A stretch of DNA of 64,000 bases from an uncultured Clostridia bacterium (lineage in GTDB: Bacteria; Bacillota; Clostridia; Oscillospirales; Oscillospiraceae), in NCBI GenBank assembly GCA_947173485.1, contig CAMWFH010000007.1, forward strand, positions 28,610 through 92,609. The letters run 5' to 3'. Made by a program: the position numbers and the translations under genes. Below are positions 17,861 to 25,757 of this stretch, piece after piece; position 1 is the first letter of the stretch, and each line of letters begins with the position of its first letter. Under the pieces are notes generated by a model, which saw nothing but the letters and a program-made list of their open reading frames with translations, made no database searches and was not told where the DNA came from.

Positions 17861-19138
17861 ATGCAAGGGAACAGCGACAAAGTCAACGCTCTGATCCAGG
17901 GGGAGATCATCCCCAGGATGGTGACGGTACGGCAGAGATTTGAAGCGTCCAAGCTGGAGGACCCGGCGGCGGCGCTGCGGGAGCAGCTGGAGCGGGTACG
18001 GCAGACCATCCGGCCGGGCATGACGGTGGCGGTGACGGCGGGCAGCCGGGGCATCGACCACATCGACCTGCTGCTGCGGGAGACCGTCCAGTTCATCCGG
18101 TCCGCAGGGGGCGAGCCCTTCCTGGTGCCCGCCATGGGCAGCCACGGCGGCGCGGTGGCCGAGGGTCAGCTGGCGCTGCTGGAGAGCTTCGGCATCACAG
18201 AGGAGACGATGGGGTGCCCCATCCGGGCCTCTATGGAGGTGGACCAGTTCGCCTCCCTGCCCGATGGCACGCCGGTCTATATCGACCGCTTCGCCCACGC
18301 CGCCGACGGCATCGTAGTGGTCAATCGCGTCAAGCCCCACACGGGCTTCCGGGGACCCCACGAGAGCGGGCTCTATAAGATGATGTGCGTGGGTCTGGGC
18401 AAGCAGAAGGGGGCGGAGACCGTCCACAACCGGGGCCGGCGGCGGATGGGAGAGACCATCCAGCTGATGGGCCAGCAGTTCCTGGAAAAGACCAATATCC
18501 TCTTCGGTGTAGCCATCCTGGAGAATGCCTTTGACCAGACCTACCGGCTCTTCGCCCTGCTGCCGGAGGAGATCCCCGAGCGGGAGCCGGCCCTGCTGGC
18601 TGAGGCCCGGGACCTGATGCCCCGGATCATGCCGGAGAGGTTGGACGTGCTGGTAGTGGACTGGATGGGGAAGAACATCAGCGGCACTGGCATGGACCCC
18701 AATATCACCAAATCCTTCGCCCACGACTACGGCATCAGCCGGGAGGGCCGGGCACGGAAGATCGCCGTACTGGACCTGACAGAGCAGAGCCACGGCGCGG
18801 CGGTGGGCATCGGCTCGGCGGACACCACCACCCGGCGGCTGCTGGAGAAGATGGACCCCAACACCACCTATCCCAACCTGCTGACCACCGGCGGCACGGA
18901 CTCCGCCAAGATCCCCATGGTGTTCGACGACCAGCGCCTGGCCATCCAGGCGGCGATCAAGACCGCCGTTGGCGCGGACCGGGCGAATTTGCGCATGGTG
19001 CGCATCCGGGACACCCTCCACCTGGAGACGATCCAGATCTCCGAGGCCCTGGCCCGGGAGTTACAGGATGACCCCCGGTTCGAGTTTTTGAGCGGACCGG
19101 AGGAGCTGCCCTTCAACGAGAATGGCGACCTGTTCTGA
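17861..19138 (+). CDS. LarA-superfamily (DUF2088-like) protein, second type
   Basis: A 425-residue protein related to the lactate-racemase domain family but clearly a different branch from its neighbour. A Rossmann-like start (GMTVAVTAGSRGID, about 54-67) precedes AMGSHGGA (about 91-98), which resembles the first catalytic histidine region of LarA. KPHTGFRGPHESGLYKMM (about 159-176), then VGLGKQKGAE, may correspond to the second histidine/lysine region, although the GFSGGRKS text is absent. It could be another NPN-dependent racemase/epimerase or a diverged partner. It is the last gene of the cluster and is followed by a strong terminator. GGGGGAG precedes the ATG at 17861. Confidence 0.75.
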   Translation: MQGNSDKVNALIQGEIIPRMVTVRQRFEASKLEDPAAALREQLERVRQTIRPGMTVAVTAGSRGIDHIDLLLRETVQFIRSAGGEPFLVPAMGSHGGAVAEGQLALLESFGITEETMGCPIRASMEVDQFASLPDGTPVYIDRFAHAADGIVVVNRVKPHTGFRGPHESGLYKMMCVGLGKQKGAETVHNRGRRRMGETIQLMGQQFLEKTNILFGVAILENAFDQTYRLFALLPEEIPEREPALLAEARDLMPRIMPERLDVLVVDWMGKNISGTGMDPNITKSFAHDYGISREGRARKIAVLDLTEQSHGAAVGIGSADTTTRRLLEKMDPNTTYPNLLTTGGTDSAKIPMVFDDQRLAIQAAIKTAVGADRANLRMVRIRDTLHLETIQISEALARELQDDPRFEFLSGPEELPFNENGDLF

Positions 19139-19189
19139 CAGAGCAGGCCGCCGGTGATACGCGCCGCAGGAGCGGCAGATGATACAGAC

Positions 19190-19223
19190 GGGCGCTGCCG
19201 GCAAGGCAGCGCCCGCATTTTTT
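19190..19223 (+). terminator. Terminator of the catabolic cluster
   Basis: A perfect 10-bp stem (19190-19199 with 19205-19214) and a 5-nt loop are followed by GCATTTTTT. Confidence 0.9.
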
Positions 19224-20505
19224 ATCCCTTCTGCCTCTGCACCAGCCGGGCCATCAAATGGAGGCCCAGCCCCGCCAGGGCCAGCAGCAGCCATTGCAGG
19301 GGGGCGTTGTAGCGGTCGAAGGCGAAGCCGGCGGCGTACATATAGATATGGGCCACATAGGTCCCCAGCAGGAGCAGCACCTGGGCCCGGTACCGCCGCA
19401 GAAGGAGGGCCAGCGCCGCCGCCATGGCGCTCAGGAGCAGCGTCAGCCTATGGGCCAGGATCACTTGCTCCCACTCGATGCCAAAGACCTCCTGCCAGTA
19501 AAAGACGCTGCGGACCATATAGGCGGGCTTGGAGACCAGATAGGACCGCAGAAAGCCCGCCTTGTCCCGCTGCCACCAGACCTTTTGCCGGTATTTCGCC
19601 ATGATGCCGTCCCGGGCCAGGGAGACATACTGCTGGTAGCGGGGCTGGACCTGGCCGTCCGTCCCGTAGTAGTCCCGGTAGGTCTCCCGGACCACAGCGT
19701 CCACGTTGGCGGCGTAGTCCAGTTCCTCGTCCGCCGGGTAGCCATGGCCCTGGTAGGTCCCCAGCAGGAGGGGGTTGCCCGCGCCGTAGGTGACGGGGAT
19801 GAAGGCGTGGAACCGGGCGTAGTTCCTTGCGGTCCAGGGCAGGAGGAAGCAGAGCAGCACCAGCGCCAGGAGGGCGCTCTGCTTTAGGAGCAGCCGCTTG
19901 TCATAGCCGGACAGGAGCAGATAGACGATGGCAAAGGGCAGATAGACCAGGATATTGGCCCGCAGGAGGAAGGCGGCCATGAACGCCGCCGCCAGCCCCC
20001 AGAAGGCGGGCCAGCTGGGGGACTTGCCCAGTTTCAGTGTGCAGTAGACCCCGGCGGAGAGGGCCAGCATGTAGGGCGTCTCCGTCAAAACTAGGTTGTC
20101 CATCCAGACCAGGTCCGGCCGGAGCAGGAGCAGCATGGGCAGGGCGGCGCACCACCTGGGCGTGAACAGGCTCACACTGCGGTAGAGGAACCAGGCGGCG
20201 AGGGTGCCCATGGAGATCCAGAGCAGCTTCAGGGCCAGCCAGAGGGCGTCGCCCGTCCCGAAGAGCCGGGCCACGAGAGCGATCAGCACCGGCATACCCG
20301 GCATGATCTGGGCGCTGGGCCACTCGGAGTGGATGGTGATCATACCGGTCTCCATGAACCGGATGCCACTGTTGACATAGGAGGCGTCATCGCTCCACAG
20401 GGTGTACCGGGCCCCCAGCTCGTGCAGCGCGGCCAGACGCACCGCGAACAGCAGCAGCAGGAGGAACAGGGCGAGACGGTGTTTTTTGAGACGTTCTTTC
20501 CACAT
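19222..20505 (-). CDS. Glycosyltransferase family 39-type membrane protein
   Basis: A 427-residue polytopic membrane protein with about 10 hydrophobic segments, beginning with a TM helix at residues 10-28. The first extracytoplasmic loop has WSDDASYVNSGIRFMETG, an acidic pair typical of GT39/PMT/ArnT-like glycosyltransferases that use polyprenyl-phosphate sugars; LTETPYMLALSAG and a long loop with tyrosines and charges follow. Likely role: transfer of a sugar to lipid, glycan or protein on the outer face of the membrane. Convergent with the catabolic cluster and last in a leftward group of three. A TATAAT-like box at 20525-20530 lies 20 bases upstream, but no good -35 is seen. Confidence 0.7.
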   Translation of the reverse strand: MWKERLKKHRLALFLLLLLFAVRLAALHELGARYTLWSDDASYVNSGIRFMETGMITIHSEWPSAQIMPGMPVLIALVARLFGTGDALWLALKLLWISMGTLAAWFLYRSVSLFTPRWCAALPMLLLLRPDLVWMDNLVLTETPYMLALSAGVYCTLKLGKSPSWPAFWGLAAAFMAAFLLRANILVYLPFAIVYLLLSGYDKRLLLKQSALLALVLLCFLLPWTARNYARFHAFIPVTYGAGNPLLLGTYQGHGYPADEELDYAANVDAVVRETYRDYYGTDGQVQPRYQQYVSLARDGIMAKYRQKVWWQRDKAGFLRSYLVSKPAYMVRSVFYWQEVFGIEWEQVILAHRLTLLLSAMAAALALLLRRYRAQVLLLLGTYVAHIYMYAAGFAFDRYNAPLQWLLLALAGLGLHLMARLVQRQKG

Positions 20506-20627
20506 GGGGGAGGCTCCTTACTACATTATATATATGTACCGTCAGTCGGGAGCGATGGTGCCTCCGATGCAGAACTCCTGATGGGAGGGGTCGGTCGCGG
20601 TGTACATCACGATCATGCGTCCCTCCG

Positions 20628-20840
20628 CTACCCCAACCGCTCTCCGCAATTCGGACAGCAGGAGGGGGGCAGGCCCTGGGCGGGGAGCGAGTGCCTGCAA
20701 TGGGGACAGCGGTAAAAGAGCAGCAGCTGTAGGAACGTGACCGCAAGAGCGATAACGCCCACCAGGACCGAGACGCATCCCAGGACAAGGGCGGTCAGGA
20801 GCCCTATCCATAGGAGCAGATAGCTTGTCCGATAGTTCAT
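20628..20840 (-). CDS. Small membrane protein with zinc ribbon
   Basis: A 70-residue protein with two predicted TM segments (about residues 5-22 and 24-42) followed by a cytoplasmic-type zinc ribbon, CPHC at 45-48 and CPNC at 62-65. AGGGAGGT stands 4 bases before the ATG, and the gene starts 17 bases after the lipoprotein gene, so it is real and co-transcribed. Similar short TM-zinc-ribbon proteins are common in Clostridia; function unknown. Confidence 0.75.
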   Translation of the reverse strand: MNYRTSYLLLWIGLLTALVLGCVSVLVGVIALAVTFLQLLLFYRCPHCRHSLPAQGLPPSCCPNCGERLG

Positions 20841-20857
20841 GATACCTCCCTATGATA

Positions 20858-22027
20858 TCACTCTTGCTTCAAATAGTCCAGATGTTCCGCCCTATAGACA
20901 TGATCTGCGAAGTAGTATGCCTCCGTGTCGCTCATGTGGATCGTCTCGAACTCGACAAGGACCATGTCTCCGGGCTCTATCCCTTCCTGTTCGATGCCTG
21001 AACTGTGGAGACCCATTTCAAAATCGATCACATCGCCCAGCAGCGTCTTGACCGAGAAAACGGGACCATCGTGGGCCTCCTTTTCCCTTGCACGGTCCCA
21101 GCCAAGATAAGTACCGGCGATGCAGGAATACAGTTCCTCGTGTGTGATCGCATACAGCAGAGGGCCCTCTTCGGTGAGGACTTCTCTATACTGCACATGG
21201 AGCAGGTCGCCGCGCTGGATCATCGGATGATCCACATAGATCTCCGGCCTGTCACATATAAATGTGAGCTGTTCGTGACCGGCGGCCTCGCTGGTGGCCG
21301 AGAACCCCTCCGGCGCTGGGGCCTCGAACCGGACGATCGCGTATTTGACCTCACTGGGGACTTGTCCCGACAGCACGCTCTCATAGGTCAGGGGCTCCCG
21401 CACCGGGTCGCTCTGCGCAGCCGGCGCGTTGGAGAACATCAGGGCGTCCAGATAGTCGCCCTCTGCCCGGCGGCCTATCCTGGCGGCGCAGCTGATGCCG
21501 TCCAACTGGTCCTCCCATTGGATGCTGTCCGTGTACCGGACCTCGTTCAGCGGGCCCGGCAGGGAGGGGTCCGGCGGCTCTACCGGTGTGATGGTCCCCT
21601 TCGTCTCATAGTTCTTGGCGATATCCTGGTACACCCGGTCCTCCTTCGTAAAGCCGCCATAGAGCAGGGTGGCGAAGGTGACGGCCTTCTCCCAGTCCTC
21701 TTTGGGCATGGACGCCTGGGACAGGTACGCCTCGCTCCTGTACCCCATGAACTGGACCGACAGCACCCGCTGGCCCTCCTCCAGTCCACGGCTGGCCACG
21801 ATGGCGATCATCCGGCCCTCCGCGTCGTTGACGGTGTAGCCAGTGCGCTGGAAGTCCACCAGCGAATACGGGACCGCATCGCCGACAGACCAATCCAGCC
21901 CCGCCGCCTCGACAGCGGCCTCGATGCTCTCCGCAGATAGGGGATACTCCGGCACTTCCAGCGGCTCGGCGCTGCAAGCGCACAAAAGGCACACGGCCAA
22001 ACAAAGTCCTAACAGTATCCTGCGCAT
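20858..22027 (-). CDS. Putative lipoprotein of unknown function
   Basis: A 389-residue exported protein. The start at 22027 is chosen because AAGGAGG lies upstream and because it places a lipoprotein signal (RRILLGLCLAVCLLCACSAEP, lipobox LCAC) at the N-terminus; the frame is open further upstream but that extension would bury the signal. After the anchor comes an Asp/Glu-rich, mainly beta-looking domain (QRTGYTVNDAEGRMIAIVAS) and a C-terminal half with VKYAIVRFEAP and GDLLHVQYREVLTEEG, reminiscent of OB-like or DUF3221-type beta barrels. I do not recognise the family. It is first in a leftward group with the zinc-ribbon protein. Confidence 0.75.
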   Translation of the reverse strand: MRRILLGLCLAVCLLCACSAEPLEVPEYPLSAESIEAAVEAAGLDWSVGDAVPYSLVDFQRTGYTVNDAEGRMIAIVASRGLEEGQRVLSVQFMGYRSEAYLSQASMPKEDWEKAVTFATLLYGGFTKEDRVYQDIAKNYETKGTITPVEPPDPSLPGPLNEVRYTDSIQWEDQLDGISCAARIGRRAEGDYLDALMFSNAPAAQSDPVREPLTYESVLSGQVPSEVKYAIVRFEAPAPEGFSATSEAAGHEQLTFICDRPEIYVDHPMIQRGDLLHVQYREVLTEEGPLLYAITHEELYSCIAGTYLGWDRAREKEAHDGPVFSVKTLLGDVIDFEMGLHSSGIEQEGIEPGDMVLVEFETIHMSDTEAYYFADHVYRAEHLDYLKQE

Positions 22028-22099
22028 AAGATAGACCTCCTTGCATCGTATGATACCACAAAATGCCAGAGACTGCAAATCTGTCGTTTATAGGTATAG

Positions 22100-22233
22100 G
22101 ATAGGGAAGGTCCCTGTGTTGGCCGCAGCTAAGCACGGGACCCAGCGCCCCTGCGGCCAGAGACCGCGGGACGCTGGGTGGGTATGGAAGCTGCCAAACT
22201 GGACGTGCCCTTTTTGCACGTTCTATTTTTTAA
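22100..22233 (+). ncRNA. Candidate structured RNA with terminator
   Basis: Three stems are visible in series on the plus strand. The first pairs 22109-22118 with 22134-22142; the second pairs 22140-22147 with 22172-22179 and has an internal GC stem; the third is a terminator-like hairpin. In addition TGGCCGCAG (22120-22128) is perfectly complementary to CTGCGGCCA (22151-22159), a pairing that would disrupt the first two stems. Mutually exclusive folds ending in a terminator are typical of riboswitches or regulatory small RNAs. No coding frame or recognised RNA family was found. The 5' end is a guess. Confidence 0.4.
22202..22232 (+). terminator. Terminator of the candidate RNA
   Basis: ACGTGC and GCACGT arms around a pyrimidine-rich loop are followed by TCTATTTTTT. 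No protein gene lies upstream on this strand. Confidence 0.6.
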
Positions 22234-22425
22234 TTAGTAATTAAGCATAAGGTCCACTGCACACTTAAGTTGGTTTGTACCCGTATAGATGTAATGAGCA
22301 GCATCGTTTGAATCAATGCACAACGTCCTATACGTCAGATTTGTGATAACATTAAAAGTGCTTGGGCCCTCATAATCGCTAGTAAGTCTGCCAACTTGGA
22401 AAACAATGGTGGCTCCAGGGTACAT
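22234..22425 (-). other. Weak 63-residue reverse frame, possible gene remnant
   Basis: An open frame of 63 codons in the AT-rich patch encodes a plausible beta-rich text (VFQVGRLTSDYEGPSTFNVI) but has no ribosome site, and an in-frame stop lies directly before its ATG. It could be the end of a decayed exported-protein gene or chance. Confidence 0.2.
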
Positions 22426-22465
22426 AATTTATACACCCGTACAAGATACCCCTATTTATAACAAA

Positions 22466-22491
22466 TTCCCTGAGAAGGCCGATTTTGGACA
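22466..22491 (+). repeat. 26-bp inverted repeat, left arm
   Basis: TTCCCTGAGAAGGCCGATTT, continuing to 22491, is repeated in inverse orientation at 23178-23203 with one mismatch in 26. Both arms are followed, on the inside, by an A-run/T-run (AAAAAATTTTT). Confidence 0.85.
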
Positions 22492-22625
22492 AGAAAAATG
22501 AAAAAATTTTTGTTTTCCCCCAATTTCTACAAAATGTACGATAGCCAGCCAGTACCACCGTGAGAATTTTGCCAAAACAGAAAACAGGAATAGTCGAAAA
22601 ACAGTGGAAAAGAAAAAAGGCGTGC

Positions 22626-22631
22626 TATAAT
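22626..22631 (+). promoter_or_regulatory. -10 box of the sigma-factor operon
   Basis: TATAAT lies 38 bases before the start codon. The -35 region (near 22603) is not recognisable as TTGACA, so an alternative sigma factor or an activator may be involved. Confidence 0.45.
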
Positions 22632-22668
22632 GAGAGAGAAATCTACTCCAACAAGGAGGAACGTCAAA

Positions 22669-23160
22669 ATGCAGCACGATCAGGAGGCTTTTCTGGAGCG
22701 ACTGTACCGCGAGAACTTCGACAAGATGGAGTTGTACGCTGGCGCCATCCTGTACGACCGGGAGACTGCCCCGGTGGCGGTGCAGGATGCTTTTCTTTTG
22801 GCCTGCCAGAAGATGGACGAGCTGATGAAGGCCCCTGACGCCATGGTCTGGCTGAAAAACACGGTCAGGCACACCGTCCTGCATATGAACCGCCGCAAAA
22901 GTCTTGAGAAGAAGTTCATGCTGTCTATAGAGGCCCTGCCTGTAGAACTGTCCAGTCCTGCGTCTAATGAAAATGCCCTCCTAGACCAATGCCGCTCTCT
23001 GTTGCCGCCAGAGGACTTCCAGCTGGTGGTGAGCGTGGTCGTGGAGGGCGTTCCCTATAAGGAGAAAGCAGAGGAGCTGGGGATCTCCATTTGGTACTGC
23101 TATAAGAAAGTGTCGCGCATCTTGGACAAGCTCCAGAAGGAGCTGAAGGATGAGATCTGA
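22669..23160 (+). CDS. ECF-like RNA polymerase sigma factor
   Basis: A 163-residue sigma-70-family protein of ECF type. An N-terminal region-2-like helix set (EAFLERLYRENFDKMELYAGAIL, then AVQDAFLLACQKM) is followed by a linker and a region-4-like helix-turn-helix near residues 115-155 (DFQLVVSVVVEGVPYKEKAEELGISIWYCYKKVSRI). It would direct RNA polymerase to a small regulon. AAGGAGGAACGTCAAA before 22669 sets the start; the open frame upstream is discarded. The following gene encodes a membrane protein of the DUF4367 type commonly found next to such factors, which fits a sigma/anti-sigma pair. The whole gene is flanked by the 26-bp inverted repeat. Confidence 0.8.
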   Translation: MQHDQEAFLERLYRENFDKMELYAGAILYDRETAPVAVQDAFLLACQKMDELMKAPDAMVWLKNTVRHTVLHMNRRKSLEKKFMLSIEALPVELSSPASNENALLDQCRSLLPPEDFQLVVSVVVEGVPYKEKAEELGISIWYCYKKVSRILDKLQKELKDEI

Positions 23161-23177
23161 AAAAATTTTTTGGAGGC

Positions 23178-23203
23178 TGTCCAAAAACGGCCTTCTCAGG
23201 GAA
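23178..23203 (-). repeat. 26-bp inverted repeat, right arm
   Basis: Partner of 22466-22491, located between the sigma-factor gene and the DUF4367 gene. No target-site duplication is visible outside the arms (ACAAA at left, CTAGT at right). Confidence 0.85.
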
Positions 23204-23230
23204 CTAGTAAGGTAGAGGTGGTGAAGAGCT

Positions 23231-24118
23231 GTGGCTGATGTATCTAAACGGTATCGCTGGTTGGAGCGTTTACCTATCGAAGAATTGGAGGAACTGCTCC
23301 GACTGGCGGTAGCCCCGCAGCCCGAGGAGGAGGACAGCGCGTACATCGACGCGATCTTGGAGGTGATGGTGAAAAAGGAGAAGGAACAGCCCACTGGGCG
23401 CATCAGCGATGTTGACCAGTCCTGGAAGGAGTTCCAGGAATACTACCGCACAGAGGAGGGGATACCGCTGCACTATACCGAGGCCCCGCGAGCCTCCCAG
23501 GCCGCCGCGCCTGCCGCCCACCCACGCCGCCTAAGGCGTTCGGGCCTGCGGCGCACGCTGACGGTCGCGGCCATCGTGGCCGTGCTGGTCGCCATGATGG
23601 GCATCCCCGCGTTCGGGTACGAGAGCATCTTACAAATGGTCGCCAACTGGACCGCCGAACAGTTCTACTTCGTGACCGGCGGGACGCCCCAAAAGCAAGC
23701 CCAGGAAGGGGACCTGCCGCCTGTCCCGGAGGAGTACACGGCGCTGCAAGAGGCTCTTGCAGCACAAGGAGTTGGTCAACTCCTTGTGCTCCGGGATATC
23801 CCGGAGGGCTTTGAACTCCTAACAAATGATTTTTATCCCTTTGATGGAACGTCTATAGACTCGTATGTCGTGTATCAACGGGAAAGTGATTATATTTCAT
23901 TTGGTGTCGTTTGGGCGAACGAACCTTTATCTGGTAAATATGAAAAAGATGCGAGAGATGTTGAAGTCATCACAGTAAACGATACAGACCACTATTTTTT
24001 CACAAATCGCAAAATGCAAAATGTTGTTTGGATGTCTGATGGAGTGGAATACTCCATTGGAACGACCCTTCCCAAAGAAAATCTGCTAAATCTGCTAAAT
24101 TCTGTCTATGAGGTGTAA
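23231..24118 (+). CDS. DUF4367-type membrane protein, probable anti-sigma partner
   Basis: A 295-residue protein with GTG start (GAGGTGG upstream). The N-terminal part (about 1-105) is cytoplasmic and charged, with a helical LPIEELEELLRLAV segment and DVDQSWKEFQEYY; one TM helix follows at about 110-130 (TLTVAAIVAVLVAMMGIPAF). The external part ends in a DUF4367-like domain (about 190-295; DIPEGFELLTNDFYPFDG, then SYVVYQRESDYISFGVVW). Such proteins commonly pair with ECF sigma factors and may sequester them. The DNA is a mosaic: GC-rich up to about 23815, then abruptly AT-rich. Two back-to-back perfect palindromes sit just before the switch. Confidence 0.75.
   Translation: MADVSKRYRWLERLPIEELEELLRLAVAPQPEEEDSAYIDAILEVMVKKEKEQPTGRISDVDQSWKEFQEYYRTEEGIPLHYTEAPRASQAAAPAAHPRRLRRSGLRRTLTVAAIVAVLVAMMGIPAFGYESILQMVANWTAEQFYFVTGGTPQKQAQEGDLPPVPEEYTALQEALAAQGVGQLLVLRDIPEGFELLTNDFYPFDGTSIDSYVVYQRESDYISFGVVWANEPLSGKYEKDARDVEVITVNDTDHYFFTNRKMQNVVWMSDGVEYSIGTTLPKENLLNLLNSVYEV
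23743..23790. repeat. Two abutting perfect palindromes inside the DUF4367 gene
   Basis: Palindrome one: 23743-23763, ten-base arms around a single G (GCTGCAAGAG arm). Palindrome two: 23761-23790, fourteen-base arms (AGCACAAGGAGTTG) around GT. They share three bases and lie in the linker before the DUF4367 domain, at the border between GC-rich and AT-rich DNA. Confidence 0.9.
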
Positions 24119-24123
24119 AGAAC

Positions 24124-24537
24124 ATGAAACGCACAAGGTGGACCGCTCTTTTCCTGATGGTCATGTTATCTTTGTCCCTAGTCCTGCCTGCATTTGCCGC
24201 AGAGACCCGGTCGAGTGATCAGATAGACTACTTTAGAATAGATACTACCGTCTCTAGGGGGGTAATCAATGTTTCGTTTTCAGTCCGAGGAGCCGTCAAA
24301 ATGGACAAGGTAGGCTGTGAGAGCATCTACATCTATAAAGACACATCCAGCACCCCTGCCGGCAGCCGTCTGGAGGACGACTTTGGCATGAGCAAAACGG
24401 ACGCATCCAGCCACAAGAACACCATCTCCCTCCCCGCCAGCGCCGGGGTGAAGTACACCGTGGTGGTGACGATCTTCGCGGAGAACAGCGATGGCCGCGA
24501 CACCCGGCAGGAGACCTTCTCTGTGACAGGGAAGTGA
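24124..24537 (+). CDS. Small secreted protein of unknown function
   Basis: A 137-residue protein with a signal peptide (about 1-26; LFLMVMLSLSLVLPAFAAE, cleavage after AFA). The mature part looks like one beta-sandwich of about 110 residues (VINVSFSVRG, YIYKDTSS, VKYTVVVTIFAENSDG). No catalytic motif is seen. It starts 5 bases after the DUF4367 gene and so belongs to the sigma-factor operon, perhaps as a regulated output or a surface component. Confidence 0.75.
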   Translation: MKRTRWTALFLMVMLSLSLVLPAFAAETRSSDQIDYFRIDTTVSRGVINVSFSVRGAVKMDKVGCESIYIYKDTSSTPAGSRLEDDFGMSKTDASSHKNTISLPASAGVKYTVVVTIFAENSDGRDTRQETFSVTGK

Positions 24538-24598
24538 CGGAGGCACGGGGCGATGGATACAGGCCGCAGGCAGGACGCCTGCGGCACATTCAAAAGCA

Positions 24599-24633
24599 GG
24601 TCCCATGTAAACGAAAGCTTACATGGGACCTTT
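24599..24633 (+). terminator. Terminator between convergent genes
   Basis: A perfect 12-bp stem (24599-24610 with 24619-24630) has an 8-nt loop and is followed by TTTG. On the reverse strand TGCTTTTG follows it, so it may serve both directions. Confidence 0.65.
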
Positions 24634-24654
24634 GCGATGAGCAGCTGAGACCGA

Positions 24655-25581
24655 TCACACCGGTTCCCCGGCGCCGGGCGCCGCGAACGCTTCGGGCGCC
24701 GGGTCCTGGTCGATACAGAGGGCAAAGCACTCCTGTTCTACCTGGAACAGCAGACTGTGCTGGGCGGGCCGTTCCCGGAAGATCTCGCTGAATGCCTCGT
24801 GGGTCAGGAAGTATCCCCGCTCCAGCTGGTATTCATCCAGCGGCCTCCCGAGCCTGGACGCTGCCCGTTGGATCAGATTTTGCGCGATCTCCTGCATAGC
24901 AAAGCAGACGATCTCGTTTCTTTCGTAAAAGTCGATATCGAACAGCACGCCTGCCGCGTGGAGCAGCATCGACTCCCCCATGACTAGGATGACTCGCAGC
25001 AGCTTCCCATCCTGGGTGCTGTAGCGCAGTTCATAGTATTGGGCGTTGACGATCTCGTCCTTCGCGGAAAATCTTCCGATATAATGGACATTGCATCCAA
25101 ATATCTCCCGCAATGGCCTGACGATCATCGTATAGATGACAGACGCTTCGTCATCCTGCCCTATGGGGAACGCTTCATCGGGCCTCTCACTGATGATGGC
25201 CCGGTCCTCTATCAAGATATGACCTGTCAGCCACCCGGTACAAACGCCGATGAAGCGCTGTACCGCCTCGGTGGAGAAATCCGTCTCATGCAGCAGGCGG
25301 TCCAGCTCTGGAAGGGTCTCCCACTTCATCCTGTCGTGGACCTTTTTATGGGCCAAAAGACCGGGATATCCGATCTTCCGCATATAGGCCTCTTCCTCCG
25401 CAAAATGCTTGACAGCATAAGCCTTGAAATATTTGATCCCTTCCACGCAGGCGAATTTGTCCTCATGTCGTTCCACATAGAGATCCATGATCTTTTGAAC
25501 GATAGCAAAGAGCCCGCGGTGTGCCTGATCGATGACCTCCACGCCGATGTTGAATCGATCCTGCCATTGGATCCGTTGCAT
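24655..25581 (-). CDS. Bacteriohemerythrin with an extra C-terminal domain
   Basis: A 308-residue protein. Residues 1-135 form a hemerythrin four-helix bundle with the full di-iron ligand set in order: IDQAHRGLF, VKHFAEEEAYM, LAHKKVHDRM and GHILIED. Hemerythrins bind O2 reversibly and in anaerobes are thought to scavenge or sense it. The remaining about 170 residues (IVRPLREIFGCNVHYIGRF, LLRVILVMGESMLLHAAGVLF) look like an alpha/beta domain that I cannot name with confidence; it has some resemblance to CheX-like domains. The fusion suggests an oxygen or redox sensor rather than a simple carrier. The start at 25581 is chosen because the family begins at this point (RIQWQDRFNIGV). Confidence 0.82.
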   Translation of the reverse strand: MQRIQWQDRFNIGVEVIDQAHRGLFAIVQKIMDLYVERHEDKFACVEGIKYFKAYAVKHFAEEEAYMRKIGYPGLLAHKKVHDRMKWETLPELDRLLHETDFSTEAVQRFIGVCTGWLTGHILIEDRAIISERPDEAFPIGQDDEASVIYTMIVRPLREIFGCNVHYIGRFSAKDEIVNAQYYELRYSTQDGKLLRVILVMGESMLLHAAGVLFDIDFYERNEIVCFAMQEIAQNLIQRAASRLGRPLDEYQLERGYFLTHEAFSEIFRERPAQHSLLFQVEQECFALCIDQDPAPEAFAAPGAGEPV

Positions 25582-25757
25582 AGTATACCCCTTCTTTTTC
25601 GCCGCCCGCAGGCGGCAAGGGTCCGTCAAGGGACAGCGGCGCGGCAGGGCCGGGGCCTTTCCGCGTCTCACTGTCCCTATATCCTATGCGCAGAGTCCGG
25701 CATACGTTCCCCGGATGCCCTCGCCAGCTGGAGAGCGGCAAAACGGGCCCTGAGGAC

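Larger units (their letters stand above)
22028..22668. other. 641-bp intergenic region, partly AT-rich
   Basis: The first 205 bases are GC-rich and contain a candidate structured RNA. From about 22225 the sequence becomes strikingly AT-rich compared with the rest of the window. It contains a weak 63-codon reverse frame, the left arm of a 26-bp inverted repeat, and the promoter of the sigma-factor gene. Confidence 0.6.
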
